Assembly (NCBI GenBank): GCA_021613375.1
Contig: CM038725.1
Coordinates: forward strand, 15,214,175-15,278,174
Direction: 5' to 3'
Source of the DNA: Megaleporinus macrocephalus
Lineage: Eukaryota; Chordata; Actinopteri; Characiformes; Anostomidae
DNA: 64,000 bases
The notes beneath the pieces were generated by a model. That model did no database searches, was not told where the DNA came from, and worked only from the letters and a program-made list of their open reading frames with translations. Positions 47,231 to 58,484 of the stretch are shown here, piece by piece; within the stretch, counting starts at the first letter, position 1; every line of letters starts with the position of its first letter. A program made the translations under genes and the position numbers.

Positions 47231-48345
47231 GTACAGTGAGAGCGTCAGAGTTTCTCCACATTGCGATCGATCGGGGTTCAAACAGTCATGCTCCTCGACG
47301 CACTCGCTAGCTCCTTGCAGTCCGACACATAAACTCTAATGCCTCGTCCCCCTGCTGCGTCCCCTAATTGCCTTGGTATCAAATCTGACCAGCAGGCTAG
47401 TCTGTGGCACACGCCACTAGAAGAGGCTGATCATAAATCAAAGCCGTAATTAAACCTTCAGCTGTCTCTTTGATTGCTTATTTATTTTCATTTCCATTTT
47501 AGCCTCGTCTCTTTTTTCGGCCCCTTTCTGTAAAAGCTGCTACACGAAAATTTCCTGTTGGGCTAATGGTTAGCGCGTTGATTTAGCATACCGACACAGA
47601 GACTGCAATTACGGTCTGACACTTTGCTTTCGGAGCCGCCTTTGATTCGGGGGGTTTAATCCGGACTCCTGCAGAGCCAGAGCACTCGTTTTTGTGTTTT
47701 TATTACATGCGAGGGGTAATTATTGTTGCATAAATTAGACAAATGAGAGGGGGGGACGAGGGGAGAGGGAGAAGGAGTGTGCGTTGTAAGTGCGCACTGC
47801 TTTTCTCGCGTAACTGAATGTTCCTGGAGGCGTAATTGGCTTAATTGCTGGTCGGGCCCACTTCAAGAGGACCAATGAAATCCAGCATTGGAACAAAGGC
47901 GTCTATGATGAGCTTTGTTTAGTACCAGGATTTATCCGGGTGCCATTTAGTAAGTGAAATAATTGGACTTGTCGGAAATGCCAGCGAGGTTATTGGCTTA
48001 GCTTTTGTTGATTTAGTGTATTTTGACGTCTCTAGCAGATTAGAATTTAATGTCTGAGCGGAGCTGACTTGCAGAGCATGTTGAAGGAACGTGATCAGGA
48101 CCATCTGATGATAATGCTCCTGAACACTCATTAGTGATTAGTGAACACTGTAAAATCTCATTTCTTCACTTTATGGAAAATGACAGCCTTGATTCATCTG
48201 AAACTGTTTGTTGATGCTGTGGTTAAAAGTACTAATTACACATCTTAATTAGTCAAAGGAGACACAAATGATTCAGAAGAATTATTTTTGGCGGGATTTT
48301 GTGAGTGAATTGCTACAAACTACAAACAAACTTTTATTTTGACAG
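47231..48345. promoter_or_regulatory. Intron with candidate conserved blocks (47330-48060)
   Basis: Much of this short intron is non-repetitive, with many TAAT cores: CCTAATTGCCTTGG, GTAATTAAACC, GGCTAATGGTTAGC, GTAATTATTG and GGCGTAATTGGCTTAATTGC. The density and mixed composition are typical of conserved non-coding elements. There are no repeats and no coding similarity. Confidence 0.35.
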
Positions 48346-48564
48346 ACCCAGCCAAAGAAGTGCCTGCATTGTTCAAGTGTATCAGAGCTGGCTTGTCCAA
48401 ACCCATCAGCAGCCTGATAGGCCACTTGGTGAGCATGATGCAGATGCATGAGGATCACCCTGGCATGTTGCTCAGGCATGATCTTCCAGAGAGTGTGCTG
48501 GCCAAGATTCCCAAAGAGTGGAACTACACACCTCAGGATGCCAGGAACAAACACGTCAGCAAGA
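48346..48564 (+). CDS. kiaa0825: KIAA0825 exon 11
   Basis: 219 bases. The acceptor is TTTGACAG and the donor is GTGAGT. Two bases complete Asp; it then encodes KEVPALFKCIRAGLSKPISS and, further on, LPESVLAKIPKEWNYTPQD, corresponding to human LLESMPKEWNYSPKE. It leaves one base (A), completed to Ser. Its first and last phases match, so its removal would keep the frame. Confidence 0.95.
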
Positions 48565-49995
48565 GTGAGTCGAATCAGTTGAAACCTGATGTGAGAAAGT
48601 TAATACAACATTTTCTGCATTTTTGATCTGGTAGGAGAATCTTAAAGACGCTGCAGTTGTGAAAACAGTGATAGTGCACCTTACTGTAATGTGTTTTAGG
48701 TTCAATTTTGGTCAAGGTTTGTGGGAATCTGTCAGAATTTCTCAAGATGTCTTGAAGGCTGTCTCTACTGATTATGTTAGTACTTCAGTAATATTTTTAA
48801 TGATTAATCAGTGACTAGAGTTTTACAGGACCACTTGACTCAACTTGTCGAATTCACACTCCAAACATTAGGAGGCGGAAAATGCACAGTCCACCTCCAC
48901 CTCCCCCTTTAACTCATATCTGTCTAGAGTTCAGCGTCTAACTTTATCTCTCTACTTAGCGTCTCCAACACCAACATTAACTCTTATTTTGCCTTTGTAT
49001 ATATTACTTCTTTGGTGTGTTGCTGAAGGTGCATTCTTGCAGGGAGCAGGTGACCATGGTCGTTATAGTGGTCCTTTACCAAAAGGCTCAGCCGTCATTG
49101 TGTTTTCTGTTGCTTTCATTCAATTGTCTGTCCTTAAATGATCTACCCGGCAGCACCACCTAACATGATTGACGAGGGGTTAGAATACGTTACTGGGGTG
49201 GCGCTACTTCTTCATGTTGGCCTGATGCTACTAGACATTACAGTGACTCACTATCACTTCTTAAGGTAGTAGTATTTAGAGACAGGGTGGTCTGGGGTTA
49301 GCTGCTTAGGTTGTTAACTTTGTAGATATTGCTGCAACATAATGCGTCCTTGATGCGTTCTGTTAATAATTTAAATTTAAATAATCTTATCACACCTTTA
49401 AAGAAAGTCCAAAACAATATGAACTACACAAAGTCTGACTAAGATCTGAAAATGCTTGGTTGGAAATATAAATAAGGAAGGAATGTATATAAAACCAGTG
49501 GACCACAAACTAAGTTGTTTGATATAATAATTTTATTATGATTAGTATTATTATGCTGCTTTTTTGCCATTGAAATGTTCATCAACTGATATTATATGTT
49601 TCTATATCATGTTTCAGAGCATCTTTGTGCATGTAAGCTGTTATTAGCTACTTTTACTTGAGGACTAGCATATATGAAAAATAAGAAGTAGTCAAGAATT
49701 CAGACCAACAACAACAATTTCTACTGGTGCTTCAGACCCAGAAAATAAAAGCTAACCCCCATTGAGAAAAATAATTTAAAAAATGAATCATAAAATCTGA
49801 AATGTAATATAAAACATACAAATACAGATGTACTCACTGGTAGTGCTAATCCATCATATGTGATATGTGGATGAGAATTAAGCAAATGAGGCTATGAAGC
49901 CATCACATAACTTTGCCATTTGTAGTCGAAACATTCCTTTGCAGCATCATGTTGTGATAGCCTTGAACGCGGTCCACTTTTCTCCGTCTCTATAG
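48565..49995. other. Intronic sequence, nothing recognised
   Basis: No arrays, transposon ends or RNA genes are seen. Confidence 0.4.
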
Positions 49996-50404
49996 GCAAC
50001 ATCACTCTGGCCATCCAGGCTCTGTCCTTCATCTTCACGCACCTCCCTTCAGCTGTAGCTTCACTGCCACTGCCTGTTCGCTTTCTCTTCTGTGTGGCTG
50101 AGAAGCATCTGTCCCAGCATGCCAGGCAGCTGAGGCCCACAGGCCTGCTGGTCTGGACCCTACTGGGCTGCCTGTGCCAGGGCCTGGAGGACGGAGAGAC
50201 CCTGGAGCTGGTGTCTGCTCAGCCCCTGGAGCGAGGGGCCAAAGAACGGCTGGCCCTGCTGTCCGAGTGCCTGCAGGTTAGCCTAGGCCAGCAGAAGGGG
50301 GTTCCCAAGCCCGCTGTCCACAAGGTCCTGCAGGGCCTGGAGGAGAAGAAGCCCAAGTGGAGCTCCATGCAGCTGCAGAAGACACGCAAGCTGTGTAGTG
50401 AGAG
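49996..50404 (+). CDS. kiaa0825: KIAA0825 exon 12
   Basis: 409 bases, the largest exon here. The acceptor is TCTATAG and the donor is GTGAGG. Two bases complete Ser; it then encodes HLPSAVASLPLPVRFLFCVA (human KLPTVIACLPPPVKYFFFLS), GLLVWTLLGCLCQGLEDG (human GLLVWNLIVIICRIFEDG) and EEKKPKWSSMQLQKTRKLCS (human EQQKPNWIERQLLKARKLST). It is GC-rich with strong codon bias. It leaves AG of a Ser codon. Confidence 0.97.
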
Positions 50405-50776
50405 GTGAGGACACAAGGAAGAATCCTTTGGTTGTCTAAGTCATGGAGGAATGTAGATTAGAGAAAGAAAAACATGCATCTCCAAAATAGTAACTTCACA
50501 GGAGAGGAGAAAACTTTCTTGACTTCTAATGTAAATGAATGGAACCAGATTTATATCCAAGTGCTTTTGGAGCATTTCTGTTGGTGGTTCACAGGATATG
50601 TAGAGAAACTGTCGTGTTTAAATGATATAGAAAAATGAGCATTGACAAAAAATGGAGATACATGTTTTTCTTGGGTCTTGGGACAGTGACGACATGCGAT
50701 TGTGAAGAAAATTTTTAGGAATTTAATGAACCTCCTTACAAATATTCATCTTCTCAGGTTTCTTTGGAACAATGAC
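50405..50776. repeat. Dispersed repeat fragment
   Basis: 50490-50660 resembles 36960-37410 (ACTTCACAGGAGAGGA, ACCAGATTTATATCC, CTGTCGTGTTTAAATGATAT). It is a degenerate copy without coding capacity. Confidence 0.45.
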
Positions 50777-50876
50777 ACAGAACAGGGGTATTTAATTAGA
50801 GTTCAGTGAGGTCCAGTCAGAGGAAATTTCCTCAGCTCCGAAACCTCATCATTTCTAACTTGTGTTATGATTCAGT

Positions 50877-51018
50877 GCCATATCCTGTATACTGAAGCCA
50901 TATCCTGTATACTGAAGCCATATCCTGTATACTGAAGTCATATCCTGTATACTGAAGTCATATCCTGTATACTGAAGTCATATCCTGTATACTGAAGTCA
51001 TATCCTGTATACTGAAGT
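50877..51018. repeat. 20-bp tandem repeat
   Basis: Seven copies of CCATATCCTGTATACTGAAG, with a GCC/GTC variant, inside the hAT-like element. Confidence 0.97.
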
Positions 51019-51348
51019 AGCCTATTTTGTGTCATCAGCAACTAAAAGACAAAACAAATTACACATACCGTTCAGTATATTTCAACTATATTTATTGTTT
51101 TAAATGCTGAATTTAATAAATTATTTTTAAAACTTCAAATAAATGTTTTTTCCTCAATTCAAGTAAAGACAAGGGCTACATTAAAAAAATCTTAGTGTTT
51201 ATTTATAGAAAAAATAAATAAAACGTGCATTTTCTTGTTAACTCAATTACACTTCTTGTGAAATCACCTGTTGGTTTGGTGCTGTCTGTGAGAAGAATAA
51301 ATGTATACGTCTCTGCTCTTTTTTCTTAGAGCAGGTTATTTTTTCTAC

Positions 51349-52220
51349 GCCTCGCTTTACTCTCTGACTCGCTTTACTATCTGACTCGCTTTACTCTCTG
51401 ACTCGCTTTACTATCTGACTCGCTTTACTCTCTGACTCGCTTTACTATCTGACTCGCTTTACTATCTGACTTGCTTTACTATCTGACTCGCTTTACTATC
51501 TGACTCGCTTTACTTTCTGACTCGCTTTACTCTCTGACTCGCTTTACTCTCTGACTCGCTTTACTATCTGACTCGCTTTACTTTCTGACTCGCTTTACTA
51601 TCTGACTCGCTTTACTATCTGACTCGCTTTACTCTCTGACTCGCTTTACTATCTGACTCGCTTTACTCTCTGACTCGTTTTACTATCTGACTCGCTTTAC
51701 TCTCTGACTCGCTTTACTATCTGACTCGCTTTACTCTCTGACTCGCTTTACTATCTGACTTGCTTTACTCTGACACGATTTACTATCTGACTCGCTTTAC
51801 TATCTGACTCGCTTTACTCTCTGACTCGCTTTACTCTCTGACTCGCTTTACTATCTGACTTGCTTTACTCTCTGACTTGCTTTACTATCTGACTCGCTTT
51901 ACTATCTGACTCGCTTTACTATCTGACTTGCTTTACTATCTGACTCGCTTTACTATCTGACTTGCTTTACTCTCTGACTTGCTTTACTATCTGACTTGCT
52001 TTACTATCTGACTTGCTTTAATCTCTGACTCGCTTTACTATCTGACTCGCTTTACTATCTGCCTCGCTTTACTATGTGACTCGCTTTACTATCTGCCTCG
52101 CTTTACTATCTGACTCGCTTTACTATCTGACTCGCTTTACTATCTGCCTCGCTTTACTATCTGACTCGCTTTACTCTCCGACTCACTTTACTATCTGACT
52201 CGCTTTACTCTCTGACTGCT
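51349..52220. repeat. 17-bp minisatellite
   Basis: About 51 copies of the 17-bp unit TTTACTATCTGACTCGC. Variants alternate CTCTC/CTATC and CTCGC/CTTGC. Inside the hAT-like element, followed by a GC-richer unique part (52220-52350). Confidence 0.97.
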
Positions 52221-52480
52221 GCTTCTCGCTTCGTACCTCGCCTCTGTGCGCACTGCACTCCCGAATCTGCGCAGATCTGATTGGCTGATTCTACAATGCA
52301 CATGATTGGTCTGTGAGTTTACTGCGCCACAAAGCCCGTATACCGTAATGACAAGAAAAGCTCAGCTTAAAATAAACACAGTCAGAATTAAATCCTTCTC
52401 AATAGTTTGGGTCCACATTGGACAACGTCTGGGTCCAGACCCAGATCATGATCGGCCTATTAGTGACCTCTGACATAGAA

Positions 52481-52900
52481 GAACCAGTTCTGGTGCTACC
52501 TTTCAATGGACCGATGTGTGAGTGAAGTTTAAGGAACTGCCACACAGTGTCTTCAAGTCTGGACCTGTTTCCAGTCCTGGATTTTGCACTTGCTGTAGAT
52601 GTAGCCTATTGATGGTTGATATACTTAGCATTTTTGTTGTGAGCGTTACGTTTGAAGAACCTCTGTAAGGTTCTGTACCTCATAAAGATTTTTTTTTTCC
52701 ACAATCACATGTTCAAGTTAAGAACCTGAGAGAGGAAAGCCTTTATTTTTTAAGAGTGTAACAGTTTAGGAAGCGAACGCTTTGTATTACTTTGTAGTTG
52801 ATGAAATTTGTAATGAGTAATGATTGTAAATTCAGCCGTTTGAAAATGCACCTCATGGGACTCCATTCTGACAACACACATAAATATATTCACTAACATG
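52481..52900. other. Intronic sequence, nothing recognised
   Basis: Words like GGTTCTGTACCTCATAAAG and GAACCTGAGAGAGGAAAGCC near 52669-52740 suggest a small dispersed repeat fragment, not further classified. Confidence 0.3.
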
Positions 52901-52914
52901 TTCATGTTTAATTC

Positions 52915-53290
52915 CATTTACCAGAGTGGGATCTTGACTTTTGCTCTGACTTCAGAAGTTCAGTCATTTAATCAATGAGCGGTCCACGGTCAGGAAAATT
53001 GCCTTCCAATCTTATTTGAATTTCATGTGTTGTTTATCGTGAACGATGACCCCGCTGCCATCATTTCAGAGAAGACAGGCTTGATGTTTTTGGAGAAGTG
53101 ACATCACTTGGCCCATCCTTGCTGCCGTTTGGAACTAGATGGGAATTTTTGGAGCGCGCGCAAGCCTCGGCCAAGCAATTTCTTAATTGGCTTTATCGAA
53201 AATGATTTAGCGTCATAGCAGATATGGGAAAATAAAAGGTAAATTACTGTTGGTGTTCCAGGAAATGCTGATCCCTAAATGACAGGAAAG
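52915..53290. promoter_or_regulatory. Candidate conserved block with a diverged partner at 56690
   Basis: Non-repetitive and balanced, with TTTCTTAATTGGCTTTATCG (about 53178) and GTAAATTACTGTTGGTGTTC followed by CAGGAAAT (53239-53266). That last part and about 45 bases upstream have a diverged relative at 56690-56780. It contains a TTCCAGGAA palindrome of the GAS/STAT-site type. No coding similarity. Confidence 0.4.
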
Positions 53291-53520
53291 ACGGGAGAAA
53301 AAAAAAAGAGAGAGGGCAAAAGGGTGGATGATGGGGAGGAGGAAAAAAGAAAGAAAATGCGAAGAGTGATTATGTATCACCTGTCTCAGTCAGTCAGTAG
53401 ATCCATTACTATTCATTAAAATAACCTTCACTTTCCAGCACTGCTTGTGTTGTAAACAATCAACGTACAGTGCAGCGGCAGAGAGCGGGGTCCCTAAAAA
53501 CCTCCCCCTTTTTCTTGTCA

Positions 53521-53564
53521 ACACACACACACACACACAGAGGCACACACGCACACACACACAC
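53521..53564. repeat. (CA)n microsatellite
   Basis: About 20 CA units with an AGAGG interruption. Confidence 0.95.
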
Positions 53565-53639
53565 CTCTGTAGTCTCTTGTCTTTGCAAAGTAATTTGTAG
53601 AGGAGAAGATGATTGCTCTCCATCATGGTGACCCTGGCA

Positions 53640-53960
53640 GGGCTTGACGGCATGCATACACAGATGAAGATGAATGCAGTGGATTGCGCCGGCGGAGGGG
53701 GGTGTTCTGCCTCTTTCAGGGCACATTGGCCCTAATGACGTGATTGATAGCTTGTCCCGGATCCGCCGCTCCTCTCATTAATCAAGCCGCTGACTGGATC
53801 CAATCATTTGCTTCACCTGCACACTGATGGACAGGGAAGGATACGCGGGGCCCAGGTGCTGACACCAACGCTCAGCGCCCCGGCCTGCTCAGGGCCCGCG
53901 CTAGCTTCTCTCAATGTCACCACCGCTAACGGCCGCATGACAGCCGCCACCTCGCTGCCT
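53640..53960. promoter_or_regulatory. Candidate conserved non-coding block
   Basis: GC-balanced, non-repetitive, with CCTAATGACGTGATTGATAG (about 53731), TCATTAATCAAGCCGCTGAC and TCCAATCATTTGCTTCACC. It resembles homeodomain-rich regulatory DNA. It ends at an A28 run. Confidence 0.35.
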
Positions 53961-53967
53961 GATTGCT

Positions 53968-53995
53968 AAAAAAAAAAAAAAAAAAAAAAAAAAAA
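53968..53995. repeat. A28 homopolymer
   Basis: Twenty-eight consecutive A. It could be a retroposon tail, but no body is recognisable to its left. Confidence 0.9.
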
Positions 53996-54009
53996 GATGG
54001 AGAAGGGAA

Positions 54010-55300
54010 GAAAACAATGACAGCAGGTGTTCCAGGAGGAAGGTGTCCATTTTTTTAGCTTGACGTGAGCTGTGACACTGTGAAACTGAAAGCTAGCAAT
54101 ACAGCTCGAGTTTATGGTGTTAGTTAACCCTCTAACCTTTAGTAGCACATGCAAGCTAACTTTTTCTTCAGCGTTTCTTAGAAAGAGGACGAAGAGGGGG
54201 AAAAATAGGGATGGGTTGGGTTTAGCTGGACGTGCACTGAGACATTTGACACTGAGAAAGTGAACGCTGCTGCTGGACCCTGAGGTTTATGGTGCTAATG
54301 CTTTGTTGCACTCTTGGAAGGTTTTTGCCTTTGTTCTTCGTTGACTTGCCACTTTATCCCAGTCTTCATTAATATATATAAAAAGAAGAGAGAGAGAAAA
54401 AAGCTAAACCAAAAAAAACAAAAACATATGATTAAGATGTTGGACCTTGAAATGATGCTAACCTGATACCCTGTTTTTGCACATATATAGCTCACTTTTT
54501 TGACTAATAAAATTATTTCTTTATTATTTTTATACATATGCTGAGAGTTTTAACAATAGACTTCATGTTTATGGTGCTATCCCACTTAGCCTTTGTAATG
54601 CACACTACTAGCATCTTTGGCTCTTTTCAGGACCCTTGCGTTCACTCTGTGTACCCATCTTTTGTCTTTTGTATAGAGAAAAAGAGGAAAAAGAAAACAG
54701 CAGGAAGAAGAAGTGGCATTTCCATATTTTTGCAACTGTAGAATAACAGAAAAAAACACGAAAAACAAACAAGCAAGCAAACGAAACACCTCTAGCAGGA
54801 AGAAGATACTCACTAGTGTGAAACCGATAACTAGCGTTAGACCTTGAGGTTTATGGTGTGAGGTTGTTAACTAGTTATCACACAAGCTAGCTAAAGCTTT
54901 CTGTTTTCTCTCTGTCCATCCTATTTATTAAAATTGCAGATGGAGGGAAAGTTGGGGTAAAACAATGACAGCATCTGTGCCAAATCGAGTGGACCTGATT
55001 ACTAGCTGGACTTCATGGTGCTAGTCCTCTAAAGCTCTAATGCACGCGCTGGAGGACTCCTCCTGTATTCTTTACACCTACTACTTTCTTACTGTTGCCG
55101 TTTTTTGAGAAAAATTTTCCCAAAAGAAGAAGAAAAAGAAGAAGAAGAAGAAGAAGAGTAATGCCAGCAGGTGCGCTAGAAGGAAAGGTGTTGCATGAAA
55201 CTAAAAAACTATCACTAGACCTTAAGGTTGATGGCGCTAACCTTTAGTGCTGGGTTCCCATCTTTTCCCTCAATGTTGCCAAAAGAGAAGTGTCTCCATA
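54010..55300. repeat. Degenerate tandem array, about six units
   Basis: The motif TTTATGGTGCTAAC (variants TTCATGGTGCTAG, TTGATGGCGCTAAC) occurs at about 54111, 54286, 54568, 54850, 55012 and 55228. It is preceded by CTAG/CTGGACCTTGAGG-like and followed by CTTTAGTGC-like words. AATGACAGCAGGTG-like words and AGAAGAAGA tracts recur between them. Spacings of 162-282 bases and strong divergence suggest an ancient array. Confidence 0.6.
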
Positions 55301-55505
55301 AAAGATGTTGCCGTAGTTGCAGGCAACATACAAACATTTCAGCCTTGGTTACACTGTTAAATTGTCCTTGCAATACCCATCTGATAGCTATTTGTCGGGA
55401 CATATTCCTCATACTGTATAAGCAGGGAGCATGGATCGCAGTCTCCCTCCCTCATTCTCTCTCTCTCTTTCTCTCTCTGTCTGTCTGCCTCTCTCTGTAC
55501 CTCAG

Positions 55506-55647
55506 TGTGTTCGAGCGGGTGGAGGAGAGAGGTGGGACCGCCGAACCAAGTGAACAGAAAATGTGGCCAGAGATGTTGGCGTTGTGCCAGGGAGCAGGTG
55601 GCATCCAGAACCTGCGGCAGATCCATCACACAATCCAGCTCAATGAG
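55506..55647 (+). CDS. kiaa0825: KIAA0825 exon 13
   Basis: 142 bases. The acceptor TACCTCAG follows a CT-rich tract (55449-55497) and the donor is GTGGGT. The first base completes Ser; it then encodes VFERVEERGGTAEPSEQKMW and GGIQNLRQIHHTIQLNE, corresponding to human GGSEYLRQIYHIMRLNE. It ends in phase 0. Confidence 0.96.
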
Positions 55648-56180
55648 GTGGGTCTGCACCGTTTTTCACCAGGCAATTAGGGTGGCGGAGCGCCCTAGGC
55701 GCGCAAGCTGAGGGGCCTGCGGTAAAAGACTTCTGGACAAAAAGCACAAGCTCAACATCCAAGGAACAGACTCAACTCTGGCCTGAGAGAAGCTCTACTC
55801 TATATTCTCTAGTGTTTTCCCTTCTTTAACCACCTCTTTCATCTGAGGAAGGTCATTCTCCTTGGATACTTAGTATCCTTTAGATCAGATCATGTTATAC
55901 AGGTTGATGAATATAGTTTTAGGAGTTTTGCCCAGTGACTCTTATTGGTATATGACTGTAATTGAAAAAATGGTTTAACAATATACTTAAATAATAAGTA
56001 TATAAAATAATAGAGCTGCTGGGGAAACAAAGAAGTGATAGGTAGCAAAATTCGTCCACCATATTGTTATTGGAATATCAAAACCTTATAATTAAAAACA
56101 TATTGTACTTAATGCTATTTAGATGCAAGCTACCTTCTATATTGTGATAATACTTATTTAGTATTTAGCTTTATTTTAGG
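55648..56180. other. Intronic sequence, nothing recognised
   Basis: AT-rich from about 55860 onward. No repeat unit is recognised. Confidence 0.4.
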
Positions 56181-56184
56181 TGGA

Positions 56185-56360
56185 GCTATTCAATCCTGGC
56201 CCTGGAGATCTACTCAAGTGCTGAGCAACCATGATGTCGCACACTTGATCCAGGTGATCAGGATCTTAGGGGGGAACCTGATCATTTGATCCTGGTGTCT
56301 TGGATCTGAAATCTCCTGGGTGATCTCCAGCAGCAGGATTGAGCACACTTGATTGTAGTT
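56185..56360. repeat. Dispersed fish repeat fragment
   Basis: Contains CAATCCTGGCCCTGGAGATC and GATCTCCAGCAGCAGGATTGAG in inverted arrangement, so the fragment is an imperfect palindrome. The word CAATCCTGGCCCTGGAG is typical of a widespread teleost element. Confidence 0.6.
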
Positions 56361-56689
56361 GTGGTAGAAGATTCTGAAATGACTAAGAACCCACTATAAC
56401 CTTGAAACAAAGTTCTAATAAATGATCATGCCATATATGAAAGTGGTGATCAGATAAGGTAGATAGCTTGACCAAAAATATTGTACGCAAAAATATATTT
56501 ATTAATATAAATTAATAAATAATACAGTATAGAAATTCTAAAAAATCTACTTGTTTTTTTTTATTATATACAAAATAACAATTTATTGCAGCATCATATG
56601 ATTATAAATGTAGTGTACGTCAGATTTTCTTCTTTTTTTTTTTTTTTTACAACAGCACTGATACACAGCCAGTGCGCAGAACTCTCCTG

Positions 56690-56800
56690 GTTACCCTCAT
56701 TGAAAATAATCCGGTGTCGTATTATTAACGGAAAGGTTGTAAATTACTATTGGTCTTCCAGGAAATTGTGTCCCATTAATGAACGTCTTTCCTATGTGGC
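56690..56800. other. Diverged partner of the 53195 segment
   Basis: ATTGAAAATAATCCGGTGTC, then GTAAATTACTATTGGTCTTC and CAGGAAAT (56739-56766). The last 28 bases match 53239-53266 with two differences, and upstream parts align more loosely. Confidence 0.6.
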
Positions 56801-57469
56801 TCAATTACTTTAGCCTCAGACACCTCTGAGAATTCAAAATCTCCTTAAGCATCCTACATATATGTCAAAGATAAGAAATTGTAGTGAATTAACGAAGATA
56901 GTTTGTTTTAAGGTGACCCCACCCCCCCAAGTGCACCACCACCCCATCTTAAAATCAAGACAGAGTCCAAACTTTCTCCTGGTGGTATCTGGGCAGGCGG
57001 GAAATCTTTGTGAATGGTTCGGTGCTTCAGAGGGAGGATTTACTGAAGTTTTAGTTCAGCGCTTGAGTGACGTGCTTCTTTGTGTCACATCTATACATAT
57101 CTCTGTCCTCTTCAAATGTCCTGTTTCCACATCCTATTCTAGATAGACTGATTAATTTCTACCATTGTCAGGCCAATTACTTAGGGAATAGAGAGAAAAG
57201 AAATGTCCATTATGTCCAAAATTGGATATGGAATAATTGTGAGATGTACTCATTTGTCCACTGGTGTGTTCAATAGGCCTGTAGAGATTCCTGTTTAATT
57301 TTACTCTTTTAATGGGTAGTTTTCAAATGTAGTCTAATAATAATGTGCGTCTAGACTAATCCAGGTTTGGGTGAACTTTGATATCTTTGTCCTTCCCACC
57401 TTCCAAACTTCACAGCTGTGATTTTTTTTTTTTTTTGAGAGGAGAGTTATTTTTATTTCACTTATACTC
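56801..57469. other. Intronic sequence, nothing recognised
   Basis: No repeat or exon recognised; a T16 run lies near 57422. Confidence 0.4.
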
Positions 57470-58234
57470 ATTGTCTGTCTGTCTGTCTGTATGTCTGTCT
57501 CTTTCTCCCACTCTTTGACTCTCTCTTTCTTTGTCTCCCTCTCTGTCTTTCTTTCTCTTTCTCCTCCTCTTTGTCTCTTTCTATCTCTGTCTTGCTCTAT
57601 TTGTCTTTGTCTGTCTCTTCCTGTCTCTCACTATCTCTTTGTCTCTCACTGTCTTTCTTGCTCTCACTCTTGTTTTCTATCTGTGCCTCTCACTCACTTT
57701 CTCCTTCTCCTGTGTCTTTCTTTTTTCTTCTCTCTCTGTCTGTCTTTTTCTGTCTCTTTCTCTTTCCTTCTCTCTCTATTCATTCTCTCTGTCTTGGCCT
57801 CGATCTGTCTCTTTCTTGTTCTTCTTTCCTTTTCTGTTTTTCACTCTATTTTTGTCTTTCTGTTTCTCTTTTGTTCTTTCTCTCTGTTTTCTCTACTCTC
57901 AATGTCTCTTTCTTTGTCTCTCTTTCTTTCTGTCTAACGCATTCTCCTTCTCTCATTCTCAACTTTTCTATCTCTCAATCTGTCTCTTTTCTCTCTCTTT
58001 CTCTCTCTCTTTCTCTTTCTTTCTCACTTTGTTCTCTCTCCCTCTTTGTCTCTTCATGTTTGTCTCTCTCTCTCACTTTCTCTCTGTCTCTTTCTCTGTG
58101 TTCTGTCTCTGCTCATTGTCTCAACCTCTCTCATGGTCATTCTCTCTCTCTCTTTCTCTCACTCTTCCTGTTTGTCTCACTCTCTCTGTCTTTCATTGTT
58201 TTCTGTCTCTGCTCATTGTCTCAACCTCTCTCAC

Positions 58235-58292
<58 letters not shown>

Positions 58293-58312
58293 ATAATCTC
58301 TCAATCTTTTTT
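57470..58312. repeat. Long polypyrimidine (CT-rich) tract before exon 14
   Basis: About 840 bases that are almost wholly pyrimidine on the plus strand, as CTCT, TTTCT and TGTCT mixtures, ending in a pure (CT)n at 58241-58287. A duplicated block (GTCTCTGCTCATTGTCTCAA) occurs at 58101 and 58203. The Ser/Leu/Phe-rich frames across it are artefacts. It runs into the acceptor of exon 14. Confidence 0.95.
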
Positions 58313-58316
58313 GCAG

Positions 58317-58484
58317 GGTTTGTTAAGATCCAAGTTAGCCTCCACTGAAGAACCCAGCACATCATCTCCTGAGGGACGTCCTTCAGTTCAGTTCTGCTCA
58401 GCAGCCAGTTCACAAAGCAGTCTAGCTCGTCCTTTCAACCCGCTCTATAACTTTGACCACATCGGCCATGATAAGTTTGATCAG
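58317..58484 (+). CDS. kiaa0825: KIAA0825 exon 14
   Basis: 168 bases, 56 codons, phase 0 at both ends. The acceptor is TTTTGCAG and the donor is GTAGGT. It encodes GLLRSKLASTEEPSTSSPEG, a Ser-rich stretch and RPFNPLYNFDHIGHDKFDQ. The human counterpart runs from EYLKEQLFSMNSSEEKP to SAFNPFHVYRVF...LDQ, with the same low-complexity character. It could be skipped without changing frame. Confidence 0.92.

Larger units (their letters stand above)
50785..52472. mobile_element. hAT-like element carrying two minisatellites
   Basis: The left end is CAGGGGTATTTAATTAGAG and the right end, reverse-complemented, is CAGAGGTCACTAATAGGCC: CAGRGGT-type hAT termini. Flanking 8-mers ACACAGAA (50777-50784) and ACATAGAA (52473-52480) match at 7 of 8 positions, as an old target duplication. 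No transposase frame is present. The interior is mostly the 20-bp and 17-bp arrays. Confidence 0.7.

Noticed and set aside
53968..53995. A28 run as the tail of a processed retrocopy
   Set aside because: The sequence to its left shows no transcript-like or SINE body, and no target duplication was seen.
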